A stretch of DNA of 64,000 bases from Moesziomyces globuligerus. Taxonomy: Eukaryota > Basidiomycota > Ustilaginomycetes > Ustilaginales > Ustilaginaceae. The translations under genes were made by a program, and so were the position numbers. The stretch spans positions 1,488,001-1,552,000 of the forward strand of contig JARVLF010000016.1 of NCBI GenBank assembly GCA_030849465.1, read 5' to 3'. The notes under the pieces are model-generated. The model was not told the origin of the DNA. It saw nothing but the letters and a program-made list of their open reading frames with translations, and did not search any database. Positions within the stretch are counted from its first letter, which is position 1. The number at the start of each line of letters is the position of its first letter. Below are positions 1-9,219 of the stretch, one piece after another.

Positions 1-918
1 CGGCTTGACCCTGAACTTCTTGACGGCCAAAGGGCTGTTGAAGGCGAGATTGATGAGGTCCGCCTGAGTGGGTTGGCCGGGGCTGGTGAGGGAGAACATG
101 GGTTTCTCGCCATACGCAATGGTTGCGGCGAGGATGAGGATGTCCGAGGTGAGACCGCGGATGGGATTCCTCTCGTCCCAGAAGGTATGTCTTCGGACCC
201 TGCTGTTGTTGAGCCACAAGATGTCGCGGCAGGTATGCCAGTCCGAGATGGGCGAGACCTCGCTCTCTGGCATGTGGCGGAGAGCCTCGGGTTCCGGATT
301 CGGTGGCAGGTGCAGCGATCTGCGCAGCGGACGCGGCGGATTGTGGTAGAGGAACGAGATGAGCGGGAGCGAAAAGAGGCTGTCGACCTCGCGCGGGTTG
401 AGGTGCGGCTGGATCGTATGGTCGGTGAGCAGCATGACGAACGGCGTCACCACCAGCTCGTTGGCCGAGAGGAACGGCGGCAGCTCGCACAGCTTGACTG
501 CCTTGGTCGGATCGATGGGCAAGCCGGTCTCCTCGTACGCCTCCCTGCGTGCTGTATATTCGAGGTCGCGATCGGTCGGCTCGAACCTCCCGCCGGGGAT
601 CGCCGTATCGCCTCCATGCGACCTCAGCCGTGCGGATCGCTTGGAGAGGATCACGTACAGCTCGCCATTGCGCCCGGCGAAGAGCGCCAGCAGCACCGCC
701 GCACGCCGGTAGGCTGGAATCGCCGCCGCACACGGCTCCGACCCGGGCCTGGCGCGGTAGTTGCAGAGGTTCTGCAGCGAATGCACCGAGTGGCTCGTCA
801 GCGTGCTCAGCAGCTCCCGAGGCACCTGGTCGAGCAGCGAGGACGAGGCGGCCGCCGACGCCTCGCCGGATCGGTCCGGCCCAAAGACGAGGTTGTACAG
901 CGCCTCTTTGACCCTCAT
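1..918 (-). CDS. PCD1: Nudix hydrolase, CoA diphosphatase type (3' end cut by window edge)
   Basis: Reads as 306 open codons on the minus strand from an ATG at 916-918 to base 1, with no stop, so the C-terminus lies outside the window. The Nudix box is complete: PGGRFEP, then about ten residues on TARREAYEETGL, which matches GX5EX7REUXEEXGU. The preceding segment, LSKRSARLRSHGGDTAIPGG, is the extended signature of coenzyme A diphosphatases (Pcd1, NUDT7/8). Family enzymes cleave CoA or oxidised CoA to phosphopantetheine and 3',5'-ADP, usually in peroxisomes; a peroxisomal signal cannot be checked because the end is missing. The gene is divergent from VPS37 with 461 bp between starts. The family is clear; the exact substrate is inference. 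Confidence 0.85.
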   Translation of the reverse strand, partial: MRVKEALYNLVFGPDRSGEASAAASSSLLDQVPRELLSTLTSHSVHSLQNLCNYRARPGSEPCAAAIPAYRRAAVLLALFAGRNGELYVILSKRSARLRSHGGDTAIPGGRFEPTDRDLEYTARREAYEETGLPIDPTKAVKLCELPPFLSANELVVTPFVMLLTDHTIQPHLNPREVDSLFSLPLISFLYHNPPRPLRRSLHLPPNPEPEALRHMPESEVSPISDWHTCRDILWLNNSRVRRHTFWDERNPIRGLTSDILILAATIAYGEKPMFSLTSPGQPTQADLINLAFNSPLAVKKFRVKP

Positions 919-1379
919 CGCTGACCGCGAGCACGTTAGGGGGATTGGTGCAGAGCTGACCAGGGGTTGGGCTAGGGTGGAGACGTGAGGGCAAAGGTGG
1001 GGCCAGGTGGTAGCCGTGCGAAGCCGGACGCAGCTGTCGGCGAGTGCGCGCCACATGGACCCACGGCGGCTCTCGAGGACGTGAATCAGCTCGACGCCTT
1101 TTGTCCGCCCATTATTAGACTTCCGTTGCAGTTTAGCTTACCGGTTGTTTGCCGACCCGGACACGGACACGGACACGGCCCAACTTCCCAACTCAGTGTC
1201 CGCGTTCCCGATTTGTTCGCACTTGTGGTCTCACACCTTGAGGTATTTGCCTCCACTCCAAGTCCGGGTCCGTCCATGCACGGTGTGCGGCAGCGCACGT
1301 CCTTCGTAGTTGAACGTTCGATCAAGACAACATCCTCGCTTTGGCCCTTTCGTCGTAGCGTCCACGACAAGCGGCAGCC
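919..1379. other. Divergent intergenic region, CoA diphosphatase / VPS37
   Basis: A 461 bp shared 5' region. It holds about three tandem copies of GGACAC at 1159-1178. I see no gene and no clear TATA box. Confidence 0.6.
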
Positions 1380-2018
1380 ATGACAGAATCACCGGCGTCG
1401 TCGCTGCAGACGCGGCTCACCACCACCTTCCCACAGACGGCGCTGCTGAGTCGCCAAGACCTGCAGGCGCTCGCGGCCGACGACTTGGCACCGGCCCCAT
1501 CTTCGGCGCAGCAGTCGGCCACCGACGCCATCTCGGCGGAGCAGGCATACTTCGAGGCTTTCTTCCACAGCCTTCCACAGACGCAGCACCTCTACCGTGC
1601 GCACGCCGATCTGCTGCGCTCCAACGAGGCCAAGGCGCAGCGCAACCTCGAACGCCAGGTACCGCTCCAGCAGCTGCGCGCCCAGACGCTCGAGCTCTTC
1701 GAACGCGCAAAGCGGCTCGAGGCCGAGTGGGCGCAGCGCGAACCGCAGCTCACCGAAGCGCAGAAGCGATTCCATCCGTCGGCGCTCCACTTCAGCCTCA
1801 CGCAGTCGGCGAGCAAACTCAACGACACGTCCGAAGAGCTCGCCAACGCCTTTGTCGAAGGCCTCCCCTACCCGACCGACGACTCGGGCACGGCGCCCGA
1901 GGCGGTCATCGACGATGCAGCGTTCGTGAGGCGCTACAAGCAGCAGAGGCTCCTCTACCACAAGAGAAGGCTCGTCGCGGATAGGTGGGCGAGGAACCAG
2001 GTCCATTGGTCCGACTGA
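1380..2018 (+). CDS. VPS37: ESCRT-I subunit Vps37
   Basis: A 212-residue single-exon protein starting at the first in-frame ATG. The body (about residues 60-210) is a helical Mod(r)/VPS37 domain: a long charged coiled-coil stretch (ARTLELFERAKRLEAEW-like), then the conserved SEELANAFVEG segment and the final VRRYKQQRLLYHKRRL helix typical of Vps37 C-termini. Vps37 assembles with Vps23, Vps28 and Mvb12 into ESCRT-I on endosomes, which sorts ubiquitinated cargo into multivesicular bodies. The length suits fungal Vps37 (yeast about 213). The N-terminal 55 residues are Ser/Thr/Ala-rich and probably disordered. Confidence 0.82.
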   Translation: MTESPASSLQTRLTTTFPQTALLSRQDLQALAADDLAPAPSSAQQSATDAISAEQAYFEAFFHSLPQTQHLYRAHADLLRSNEAKAQRNLERQVPLQQLRAQTLELFERAKRLEAEWAQREPQLTEAQKRFHPSALHFSLTQSASKLNDTSEELANAFVEGLPYPTDDSGTAPEAVIDDAAFVRRYKQQRLLYHKRRLVADRWARNQVHWSD

Positions 2019-2626
2019 AATCCATCTCGCAACGACGCTTGTCCGTTTCAGCAACCTGCGTTCGATTCGAAGAGCCATTGTACTTGTACCACACCGTCAC
2101 CTTGTTCTTGCAACTCGTCTCCTGGCGTGCAGGGAGCGTGAGGGTGAGCGCTTCCGATTGGACGCGATGGAGCTCGCGAAGAGGCGCGGACGCTCGAGGT
2201 GGGCGATACGCCCTTCATCTCGGATGCTTTTCTTTCGCACTCGTGCAGCCTCGGGGTGGATGCGCATCCGCTCGACAAGACGGCTGAGCTTGTGCCTATC
2301 AGATTAAGATCAGGTGCAGCCCACGGCAAACGCACAGGGAGCAAAAACCTTCCGACCCCAACACCGCCGGTAGAAGCCAAGTCGGCTCAAGCGGCCCTGC
2401 TTCCGCGCATCCACACAATGACCACCGCTTGCGCCACCTGTGCGACACGGCCATGTACCCTGCTAGTCAGCCATGCGCAAGACTTTTGACGCCATCCCCA
2501 CTCCAAGGATACATCGAGGGTATAAGAGCATCTTGGAGCGGTCGAGAGCATCTTTTTTTCCTCACACCCTGCCCGCACCCTTTTCCCTCGCCCGCTTCTC
2601 GCCACGTCTTTTGGCTCGGCTCTATC
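2019..2626. other. Intergenic region upstream of the signal-peptide protein
   Basis: A 608 bp stretch without a supportable gene. The open frame running through it from 2429 is only an upstream extension of the next gene, without conserved features. A TATA-like site lies at 2521. Confidence 0.6.
2521..2526 (+). promoter_or_regulatory. TATA-like element (TATAAG)
   Basis: TATAAG lies 106 bp upstream of the ATG at 2627, followed by a pyrimidine-rich stretch typical of fungal 5' leaders. It supports the 2627 start rather than a longer reading frame. Confidence 0.4.
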
Positions 2627-3808
2627 ATGAGGTTCGCTCTGCTGAGTCTAGTTGTGCTGTGGATGCTCAGTGTCTGTGCGCACTCTGCGCCGCTGCCGCA
2701 CGCATCTTGGCTGCCTCCCGGCTCAGGCAGCGCAAGGACAAGGTCCGTCGGCGTCGCCAAGCTCGTCAGGCGCGTGCCGCCGACCGAGGCGATTGAAGCG
2801 GCCGAGCAGACGGTCGAGAAGGTCAAGGACTGGAAGCGACCCGTGGTGATCAGCATCGGCGCCTTCGGCCTGATCCAGACCATAGGCTGGAACTACATTG
2901 CCATCCAGTCGTTCATCTCGAACCGCAACAAGTACCGTCAGGCACTCCGCAAGGCCGCCGAACTCAAGAAGCAACCGTTGCCGCAGCTCGGCGATACCCT
3001 GTGCACGTTCGAGACCTACCGCACCGAGCAAGAGGTGCGCAGTCGCAAGCCGAGCCAGTTCAAAGCGCCCTGCTTCCAACTCGGCCCCGACGCCTCGAGT
3101 GCCTCCAGTGGTTCGAGTTCTTCGAGTGGTTCGAGTGCTTCCAGTGCTGCTGGTAGTGCCTCTGGCGTGTCGCCAAACGTAGCCGGCACTTCCACGATCC
3201 AGGGTCGACGGGCAGCTGATGTGTTGCCCAAGGCGGACGAGCGCAGCCAGAGACCAGACTCGGGAGGGCTGGCAAGGCGTGGACTGGGGTCGGACTCGAT
3301 GACGCTGGGTGAGATCTTGGAGGGCACGGCGAGGCAGCTCGAGAGCCGGCCTCTGATTCCGCCTACACACGCCTCGGAGGTGACGCCAGAAAGGTGGATC
3401 GGTCTAATGCAGCTTCACCGTTCCAAAACCGAGGGTAGTAGCGAGGCAGGCGAGGCGGGCCAACGTCTCTTGCCTCGCCCGCGCTTGGGCACGCTGTCTC
3501 CCAGCCACAGCCTGGTGCGACTTCGCATGGAAACGCTCCCGGGCTTTCCGCGACTGACGCCCGTCACCTCGCCCACGCCCAGCACCTCGACCCGCTTGGC
3601 CGAGATGCTGGCGCGCCAAGACGCCGACGACCCGCTCAAGAAGCTGCCCTCCCCCAGCCAGTGGAGCCTCCTCGCAAAGGCAAAAGGCCTCAAAACCGAA
3701 GACCTCACCTTCGGTCTCACCATCCTCAACACCATCGGCAGCATCCCCAGCCTCATCCTCACCACCATCAACGCCTACTACTACCGCGGCAACCCCAAAG
3801 TCGACTAA
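2627..3808 (+). CDS. Unrecognised signal-peptide protein with two hydrophobic segments
   Basis: A 393-residue protein I cannot assign to a family. The start is set at the ATG of MRFALLSLVVLWMLSV because it creates a classic signal peptide (cut near AHSA/PLPH) and sits 106 bp after a TATA-like box. Two further hydrophobic stretches follow: about residues 84-107 (WKRPVVISIGAFGLIQTIGW region) and a C-terminal one about 362-386 (LTFGLTILNTIGSIP region), so it may be anchored in a membrane rather than fully secreted. Between them lies a low-complexity Ser/Gly/Ala run (about 163-186) encoded by TCGAGT-like repeats, and several dibasic sites (e.g. VRR/VPP) that Kex2 could cut. Likely lineage-specific; the function is unknown. 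Confidence 0.7.
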   Translation: MRFALLSLVVLWMLSVCAHSAPLPHASWLPPGSGSARTRSVGVAKLVRRVPPTEAIEAAEQTVEKVKDWKRPVVISIGAFGLIQTIGWNYIAIQSFISNRNKYRQALRKAAELKKQPLPQLGDTLCTFETYRTEQEVRSRKPSQFKAPCFQLGPDASSASSGSSSSSGSSASSAAGSASGVSPNVAGTSTIQGRRAADVLPKADERSQRPDSGGLARRGLGSDSMTLGEILEGTARQLESRPLIPPTHASEVTPERWIGLMQLHRSKTEGSSEAGEAGQRLLPRPRLGTLSPSHSLVRLRMETLPGFPRLTPVTSPTPSTSTRLAEMLARQDADDPLKKLPSPSQWSLLAKAKGLKTEDLTFGLTILNTIGSIPSLILTTINAYYYRGNPKVD

Positions 3809-3916
3809 AAAAAAAAGTCACCATCCATCTCTCCAAAAAGTACACAGTCTTGTACACTCGTTGGTTGTCGTTGAAACTGGCTTGTTCTCGCGCGATCTGG
3901 TGTGCTTTTCTTGGTT

Positions 3917-5266
3917 CTAGTTGGCAAAGGCCTGCAAACCGGTGATGCCCTTGCCGAGGATCAGCGTGTGGATGATGTGCGAGCCCTCGTAGGTGTTGAC
4001 CGTCTGGAGGTTCTGGACGTGGCGACCGGTGTGGTACTCGTCCGAGGTGGCATTGCCGCCAAAGATGTCGAGCAGGCTCCTCGAGTGCTGGAGCGCCTTG
4101 CCGCAGTTGTTCCTCTTTGCGAGCGAGACCATCTCTGGGCTCCAGGCGCCCTGGTCCTTCATGCGGCCGAGCTGGAGACTGCAGAGGAGGCCGAGCGCGG
4201 CCTCGGTGGAGGCATCGGCGAGCTTCTGCTGGATGAGCTGGAATCCTGCGATGGGTCTGCCGAACTGGGAGCGGTCGAGCGCATACTGCCTTGCTTCGGC
4301 GATGCACGCCTCGAGCGCACCCATGGCACCCCACGAGATGCCGTAGCGCGCCGAGTTGAGGCACTCGAACGGCGAGCCGAGACCGGGGCGGGCGTGCGGG
4401 AGAAGCGACTCGTCGCGCTTGACCTTGACGTCTTCCATAAAGATGCTGCCCGTCACCGAGGCACGCAGCTGCAGCTTGTTCTTGATCGCCGGCGCCGAAA
4501 GACCCTTGGTGCCCTTTTCGACGATGAAGCCGCGGATCTTGTTGTCCCACTTGCACTTGGCCCAGATGACAAACACGTCGGCGTGGGGCGAGTTGGAGAT
4601 CCACGTCTTGCTGCCGTTGAGGATGATGTGACCGTCTCCCGTGTCGGTGGCGGTGGTCTCCATCGAGCTGGGGTCCGAACCGTGGTTGGGCTCGGTGAGA
4701 CCGAAGCAACCGACGAGCTCACCCTTGGCAAGGCGCGGAAGGTACTTCTCCTTCTGGGCCTCGGTGCCGAACTGGTTGATGGGGCCCATGACGAGCGAGG
4801 ACTGGACGGACATGATGGAGCGGTAGCCCGAGTCGACGCGCTCGACCTCCCTGGCGATGAGACCGTACGAGACGCTGTTGACGCCCGCGCAGCCGTAGCC
4901 GTCGATGGTGGCGCCGAGCAGACCGAGCTCGCCGAGCGAAGGCAGGATGGTGGGGTCCCACGACTCGTTGCGGTACATCTCGGTCACCTTGGGCTTGAGC
5001 GTCTCCTGGCAGAAGTCGTGGGCGGTCTGGGCGATGGCCTTCTCGTCTTCGGACAGCTGCGATTCGAACATCGCCATGGGATCCTCCCAGTCAAACTTGC
5101 TGAACTTGGTCATGTTGAACTGCTCGGGCGCCGTGTCGGGCGTGGTGCCGTATGTGCGCGAGGAGGAGGGCAGCGACGACGACGACGAGGTAGCCGTGGC
5201 GACGGCCGGGGTGCGCGAGCCAGTGGCAGCGGCGCGGCGCAGGGCAGGGATGGCGTTGCGAAGCAT
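3917..5266 (-). CDS. GCDH: Glutaryl-CoA dehydrogenase, mitochondrial
   Basis: A 449-residue acyl-CoA dehydrogenase that oxidises and decarboxylates glutaryl-CoA to crotonyl-CoA in lysine/tryptophan breakdown, passing electrons to ETF. The first about 45 residues are Arg/Ser/Ala-rich with few acids, a mitochondrial targeting sequence. N-terminal helical domain about 60-185; FAD/substrate-binding [12 protein letters not shown] near 188; C-terminal helical domain with [15 protein letters not shown]. The catalytic base is Glu427 in NTYEGSH, the position used by glutaryl-CoA dehydrogenases. The end ITGLQAFAN matches the family C-terminus. Length is normal and there is no intron. It converges with the signal-peptide gene, about 110 bp between stops. 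Confidence 0.95.
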   Translation of the reverse strand: MLRNAIPALRRAAATGSRTPAVATATSSSSSLPSSSRTYGTTPDTAPEQFNMTKFSKFDWEDPMAMFESQLSEDEKAIAQTAHDFCQETLKPKVTEMYRNESWDPTILPSLGELGLLGATIDGYGCAGVNSVSYGLIAREVERVDSGYRSIMSVQSSLVMGPINQFGTEAQKEKYLPRLAKGELVGCFGLTEPNHGSDPSSMETTATDTGDGHIILNGSKTWISNSPHADVFVIWAKCKWDNKIRGFIVEKGTKGLSAPAIKNKLQLRASVTGSIFMEDVKVKRDESLLPHARPGLGSPFECLNSARYGISWGAMGALEACIAEARQYALDRSQFGRPIAGFQLIQQKLADASTEAALGLLCSLQLGRMKDQGAWSPEMVSLAKRNNCGKALQHSRSLLDIFGGNATSDEYHTGRHVQNLQTVNTYEGSHIIHTLILGKGITGLQAFAN

Positions 5267-6186
5267 TGTGACGTGTGGAGAGACCGGGCTTCGTTTGGTT
5301 TGGTGGGTGGTGGCAGGAAGCTGAGATGTGCGTGTGGAATATATGTCGGACTGTGGGGGAGGAGGCGCGTGAGCTGGCCGTGTGGCGAAGCCTCGGGCGT
5401 GGCAGCTGTGCTTCTGGTTCGCTCGGCTGCTTGTCTCTGAGCGCCGACTGCAGCTTGTGGTTTTGGACGTGCAGATTTCGGGTTGGGCTTGACGAGACTC
5501 GCGGCGACTCTTTGCCGGTGGCCCGATGCCTCTTGAGCCGGTCTCCGCTCGTGCCTAAAATTACCCAAGCCAGCAATCGCCCGCGCCTGGCGCGCTTACA
5601 GTCCTGTGCCGTGTCGGCCTTGGACCCGATTCGCATCTCGAGGCAACCCTCTCCCGGCTGCTCGCCATCTTGCATCGGAACTTTCGCACTCCAAGCCCGA
5701 CCCCCGCCCTTGTCCCCGCACCAACCGCGCCCGCCCCCACACTCACCCCGCCTGCCGCCAGTACCTCCGCAGACTCCCTTTGCCTCCTCTAGACGCCATC
5801 CTGCCAGCCACAGTGACGATAGACGATGTCAGCAGCTGGGAATAGGTTCGGCTTCGTTTAGCATCGGAAGAACAGACGGGAGTAATGGAACTTCTGTATG
5901 TTAGAGCCGTCTTTTCGGACATCTCGGTACCTTATCTGCGCAAGGATGCGGGGTTTGTATACTTTTTCATGCGGGTTTTAGTTTGGACGCGGCCGAAGTG
6001 TCCGAAGCCTGGCGAGAATCCGCAGAGGACAACTGTTTCCCTTGAATCTGAAATTCCAAGACCAAAAGATAGGACGCGAAATGCACGCAGAAAACCAACC
6101 CGGATTTTCGGCTCTGACTTTCCCATCAGAGTGCGATCGGACCAGAAGCCCCGATGTGTTTCGAACAGCCGCCGCATCGGGGGCTT
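5267..6186. other. Intergenic region, GCDH 5' side and SVP26 3' side
   Basis: A 920 bp region holding the upstream region of GCDH and the downstream region of SVP26, both on the minus strand. Open frames here lack domains or plausible composition. I see no RNA gene. Confidence 0.6.
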
Positions 6187-6837
6187 TCATGTTCTTGGAG
6201 CTATCGACGAGGCCACCGACCTGGCTCCTGCTAGGCCGCCATCGCCGCTGCTGCCCCACTCGGCAGCCGCGATCCTACCCAGCAGCCGGTACACGGGCAT
6301 GGACCAGACACACACGACGAGCAGCGCACATACCTGCAGCTGCGTCATCTCGCGCGTGTCCGGAGGCTTGCGGCTATCCACGTCCCAGTCCAGCCGTCCG
6401 CCAGGCAGCCGCGGTCGGTGAAGCGTGTCATATCGATGCTTGTGCCAGGCGTGCAAGCTGAGCGTGTGACTGCGCATCAGCCAGACATGCGATGCGAGCG
6501 GAAGAAGAAGCAGCGAAGCGAGCGCTTCCATCGTCGCAGTGCCAGGATCGGCGGCGCCCGTGCCGGCGAACGGCCAGCCTGCGCGAGAGAAAGCGCGGTA
6601 GTGTAGCCCAGCAGCGGACAAGCTGGGTACCAGAGGGCCAAGCGGCACATTGTCGACAATGACGACGAGCGCCTGTACCAGGACGGTGAAGGCCAACGCA
6701 CGAAGGCCGAGCGCACGAGCCCGGACGGCGTGCGTCTCGATGTACTGCGAGAGCGAATGCAGGCCCAGCGCCAAGCACCCGAGCCCTGCCACTCCGACGG
6801 CAGCTGCGAAGCAGACGGTGAGCAGGTTGAGGATCAT
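6187..6837 (-). CDS. SVP26: Svp26/TEX261-family ER-Golgi membrane protein
   Basis: A 216-residue polytopic membrane protein resembling Svp26/Erv26 and animal TEX261. TM1 is at about residues 3-27 (AAAVGVAGLGCLALGLHSLSQ), followed by the conserved IETHAVRARALGLRAL segment, then about three more hydrophobic segments (about 45-70, 105-122, 168-192). The last is preceded by TREMTQLQV, which matches the family pattern before the final helix. Svp26 recruits type II Golgi mannosyltransferases into COPII vesicles and keeps them in the early Golgi. The ATG at 6835-6837 gives the full first TM. It is divergent from DBP8, sharing about 320 bp. Identification rests on topology and short motifs. Confidence 0.72.
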   Translation of the reverse strand: MILNLLTVCFAAAVGVAGLGCLALGLHSLSQYIETHAVRARALGLRALAFTVLVQALVVIVDNVPLGPLVPSLSAAGLHYRAFSRAGWPFAGTGAADPGTATMEALASLLLLPLASHVWLMRSHTLSLHAWHKHRYDTLHRPRLPGGRLDWDVDSRKPPDTREMTQLQVCALLVVCVWSMPVYRLLGRIAAAEWGSSGDGGLAGARSVASSIAPRT

Positions 6838-7159
6838 GGCCTGCCTAAGATGCTACTTCGATGGGGATGCGGGGAGGCAGCGAGCCTTCCTGGTTTGGGC
6901 GAGCAGAGTGGAGGGCGCTCGACTTCCGACATCCGACGTCGCCGACTTGGCTTCGAGATTTTTTTTTGGCGGGTGGCACTCAACTCTGCCCCAGCCTGGA
7001 AATTTCGATAACCGAACCCTGCCTGAACCCCGCCATCTTGGACTGGCTGCTCTCTCCTCTCTCCACCCCAACCGCTTTGTGCTCGCCATCTCACCCGCGC
7101 TCAAGACCGCCTGCCTCTCCGACCACGCTCGGAGGAGCAACATCAAACACGCATATACC
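6838..7159. other. Divergent promoter region, SVP26 / DBP8
   Basis: A 322 bp region between two starts, containing a T-rich run near 6959-6966. The DBP8 frame stays open through it, but the sequence is not conserved helicase sequence, so it is treated as non-coding. Confidence 0.5.
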
Positions 7160-8761
7160 ATGCCACCAGCAGCAACAGGCGCTTCGTCCGTCGCATCTTC
7201 CTCCAGCATGATCGCCTCCACCTCTGCCTCCTCCGCCGTACAGGAGATCGCCAAGAGTGCTTCCGAGCCACCTAAGCACACGTCGTTCTCGTCCATCGGA
7301 ATATCGCCCATGCTTATCCGCAGTCTCGCCTCGCTCCAGATCAAAGTGCCCACTCCCATCCAGAGCCTCACCATCCCTTCTGTGCTCGAGGGGCGTGACC
7401 TCGTCGGCGGCGCCCAGACCGGTTCGGGTAAGACGCTATGCTTTGCGCTTCCCATCCTCAACCGACTCATCAAGGACATGGTCGGAGGCTTTGCTGTCGT
7501 GCTCACGCCGACGCGAGAGCTCGGTGTTCAGCTACACGAGCAGTTTGTCGCCGTCGGCGAAGGCGCCCGCATGGGTCTACGTTGCGCCCTCGTGCTCGGA
7601 GGAATGGACATGATGAAGCAGGCATCCGAGCTCGCCAACCTTCGTCCACACGTGATCGTGGCCACACCTGGCCGGCTTGTCGATCATCTGCGCAGCGGTG
7701 GCGGCGAGGAGTGGGGGCTGCGAAGGTGCCGATTCCTCGTGCTCGATGAAGCGGATCGCCTACTGACGGACACGTTCAAGCCGGAGCTCGACTATCTGTA
7801 CTCGGTGCTGCCGCCGGCCAAGAGTCTGCAGACGCTGCTGTTCACGGCGACGCTGACGTCCGAGGTGGAGGAGTTCGCCAAGTCCAAGCGGCCCGAGGGC
7901 AAGCTGGCTCCGATGGTGTGCAAGATCGAGATGGACACCAAGACGCCCGAAACGCTCGAGCAGCGATACGTGTTTGTGCCCTCGCACATCCGGGAGCCGT
8001 ACCTCTACCACATCATGCGTCATCCGCCCATCAAGCCGTCGTCGGAGCGTGTGCGCAAGCTCAAGGCCAAACGCGAGGCCGAGCGCGAGCGCCGTGCCGA
8101 AAACGAGCGCAAGAAGGGCAAGCGTCCTCGCGTCCACCACTCGGACTCGGAGGAGAGCGACGACGAGAGCGCGGCGCTCTTCCTTCCGGCCACGATCATC
8201 TTCACCGCGCGCTGCAAGACGGCGGCGACGCTCTCGGGCATGCTGAAAGAGCTGGGCATTCCGAACGTCTCGCTCCACTCGCATCTGCGTCAGTCGGAGC
8301 GCAGCGAGAATCTGCAGAGCTTCCGTGCCCAGCGCGTACCCGTGCTCATTGCTACCGACGTCGGCTCGCGTGGTCTCGACATTCCCGAGGTCGAGATGGT
8401 CATCAACTGGGATCTGCCCTCGGCCTGGCAGGATTACGTCCACCGCGTCGGTCGTACCGCGCGTAACGGCAAGCGTGGCTTCGCCATCTCGTTTATCACC
8501 GAACGCGACATCGACGTCGTCCACACCATCGAGGCCAAGATCAACACCAAACTCACCGAGCTCGAAGACATCCAGGACGAAGACAAGATCCTCGAAAAAC
8601 TCAACACCGTCGCCACCGCCAAGCGCGTCGCTTCGATGGCCTTGCACGACGCTCAGTTCGGCGAGCGCCAGCAGCGCAACCACCAGAAGAAACTCGCCAA
8701 ACTCAAGGCAGAGAAGCGCGCCGCCAGAAACGCAGCCGCAACCTCCCAACCCAACCCGTAG
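7160..8761 (+). CDS. DBP8: DEAD-box RNA helicase Dbp8 (DDX49 type)
   Basis: A 533-residue ATP-dependent RNA helicase for 40S ribosomal subunit assembly in the nucleolus. Start chosen at the ATG of MPPAATGAS; the upstream open frame carries no helicase features. Motifs in order: Q motif (SFSSIGISPML and PTPIQ), I AQTGSGKT (about 84-91), Ia PTRELG, the GGMDM segment that marks the Dbp8/DDX49 subfamily, Ib TPGRL, II DEAD (about 196), III as TAT, then RecA2 with IATDVGSRGLDIP and HRVGRTAR. A basic-then-acidic insertion of about 45 residues (KREAERERRAENERKK to SDSEESDDES) separates the two RecA lobes and looks disordered. The tail is Lys-rich. No intron. Confidence 0.93.
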   Translation: MPPAATGASSVASSSSMIASTSASSAVQEIAKSASEPPKHTSFSSIGISPMLIRSLASLQIKVPTPIQSLTIPSVLEGRDLVGGAQTGSGKTLCFALPILNRLIKDMVGGFAVVLTPTRELGVQLHEQFVAVGEGARMGLRCALVLGGMDMMKQASELANLRPHVIVATPGRLVDHLRSGGGEEWGLRRCRFLVLDEADRLLTDTFKPELDYLYSVLPPAKSLQTLLFTATLTSEVEEFAKSKRPEGKLAPMVCKIEMDTKTPETLEQRYVFVPSHIREPYLYHIMRHPPIKPSSERVRKLKAKREAERERRAENERKKGKRPRVHHSDSEESDDESAALFLPATIIFTARCKTAATLSGMLKELGIPNVSLHSHLRQSERSENLQSFRAQRVPVLIATDVGSRGLDIPEVEMVINWDLPSAWQDYVHRVGRTARNGKRGFAISFITERDIDVVHTIEAKINTKLTELEDIQDEDKILEKLNTVATAKRVASMALHDAQFGERQQRNHQKKLAKLKAEKRAARNAAATSQPNP

Positions 8762-8901
8762 TCCCCGTCTCCAAGGCTAGAAGAAATCATCCTGTATTTG
8801 TACCCGCGACATGCACACAATACCAGCATCCCACCTCCTCAGAGCCAAAGGTATGCGCTCATGGCAGTCAGTGTCCCGGCGTCTGGTCGCGAAAAGTTGG
8901 G

Positions 8902-8985
8902 TCCGGACAGCCGGACTTGAACCGGCGACCTCTGGTACTCTCCAGTCCATAAGTCCATCGCTGCTTCCGATTGAGCTATGCCCGG
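8902..8985 (-). tRNA. tRNA-like gene, degenerate relative of tRNA-Tyr
   Basis: On the minus strand the acceptor arm pairs (CCGGGCA with TGTCCGG, one G-T), the T arm is perfect (GCCGG/CCGGC), and A-box (TAGCTCAATCGG) and B-box (GGTTCAAGTCC) promoters are intact. The start C1-G72 and most of the body match the tRNA-Tyr gene 128 bp away. The anticodon arm is abnormal: ATGGA would have to pair with ACCAG, leaving only TGG/CCA, with an apparent ten-base intron or insertion holding a repeat of ATGGACT. Position-based reading gives TAT as the possible anticodon, but this is not secure. A short T4 terminator follows. It is a diverged or pseudo tRNA. Confidence 0.55.
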
Positions 8986-9085
8986 TGGCGTGCCCGCTTG
9001 CACACGACTCGGTCCTCTCCCTGGCCAGACACACGCGATGGTTGCGCACCAAGTCGACGGGGAGTGAGTAAGCGTTGTGGGCTGG

Positions 9086-9098
9086 ACCGAAAAAAAAA
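9086..9098 (-). terminator. RNA polymerase III T-run terminator of tRNA-Tyr
   Basis: The A-run on the plus strand at about 9089-9098, with another at about 9102-9107, reads as T-runs just downstream of the minus-strand tRNA-Tyr, as Pol III termination needs. Confidence 0.6.
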
Positions 9099-9113
9099 AG
9101 CAAAAAAGAAGCG

Positions 9114-9219
9114 TCCGGACAGCCGGAATCGAACCGGCGACCTATGGTGCTTTTCCGTTAATGCCGGATTAGGGTTTCCAATTACAAACCATCGCTACTT
9201 CCAACTGAGCTATGTCCGG
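9114..9219 (-). tRNA. tRNA-Tyr (anticodon GTA) with intron
   Basis: A 106-nt gene on the minus strand. Acceptor CCGGACA pairs perfectly with TGTCCGG, with discriminator A; C1-G72 is the eukaryotic Tyr identity pair. D arm GCT/AGC, anticodon stem ATGGT/ACCAT, loop T-T-G-T-A-A, anticodon GTA at 9183-9185, T arm GCCGG/CCGGC with loop TTCGATT. An intron of about 32 nt begins one base 3' of the anticodon, the canonical place for nuclear tRNA introns, removed by the tRNA endonuclease. It is followed by a T-run terminator. Confidence 0.92.

Noticed and set aside
1159..1178. Telomere-like or origin-type repeat near the left edge
   Set aside because: The GGACAC repeat is short and not telomeric; it is simply a promoter-region repeat.
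2429..2626. An N-terminal extension of 66 residues for the signal-peptide gene
   Set aside because: It would bury the signal peptide and passes through the TATA-like element.
3902..5440. A 512-codon open frame antisense to glutaryl-CoA dehydrogenase
   Set aside because: Same shadow effect; GCDH on the minus strand carries all catalytic motifs.
6650..7159. An N-terminal extension of about 170 residues for DBP8
   Set aside because: It overlaps SVP26 antisense, lacks helicase features, and starts without a good ATG.
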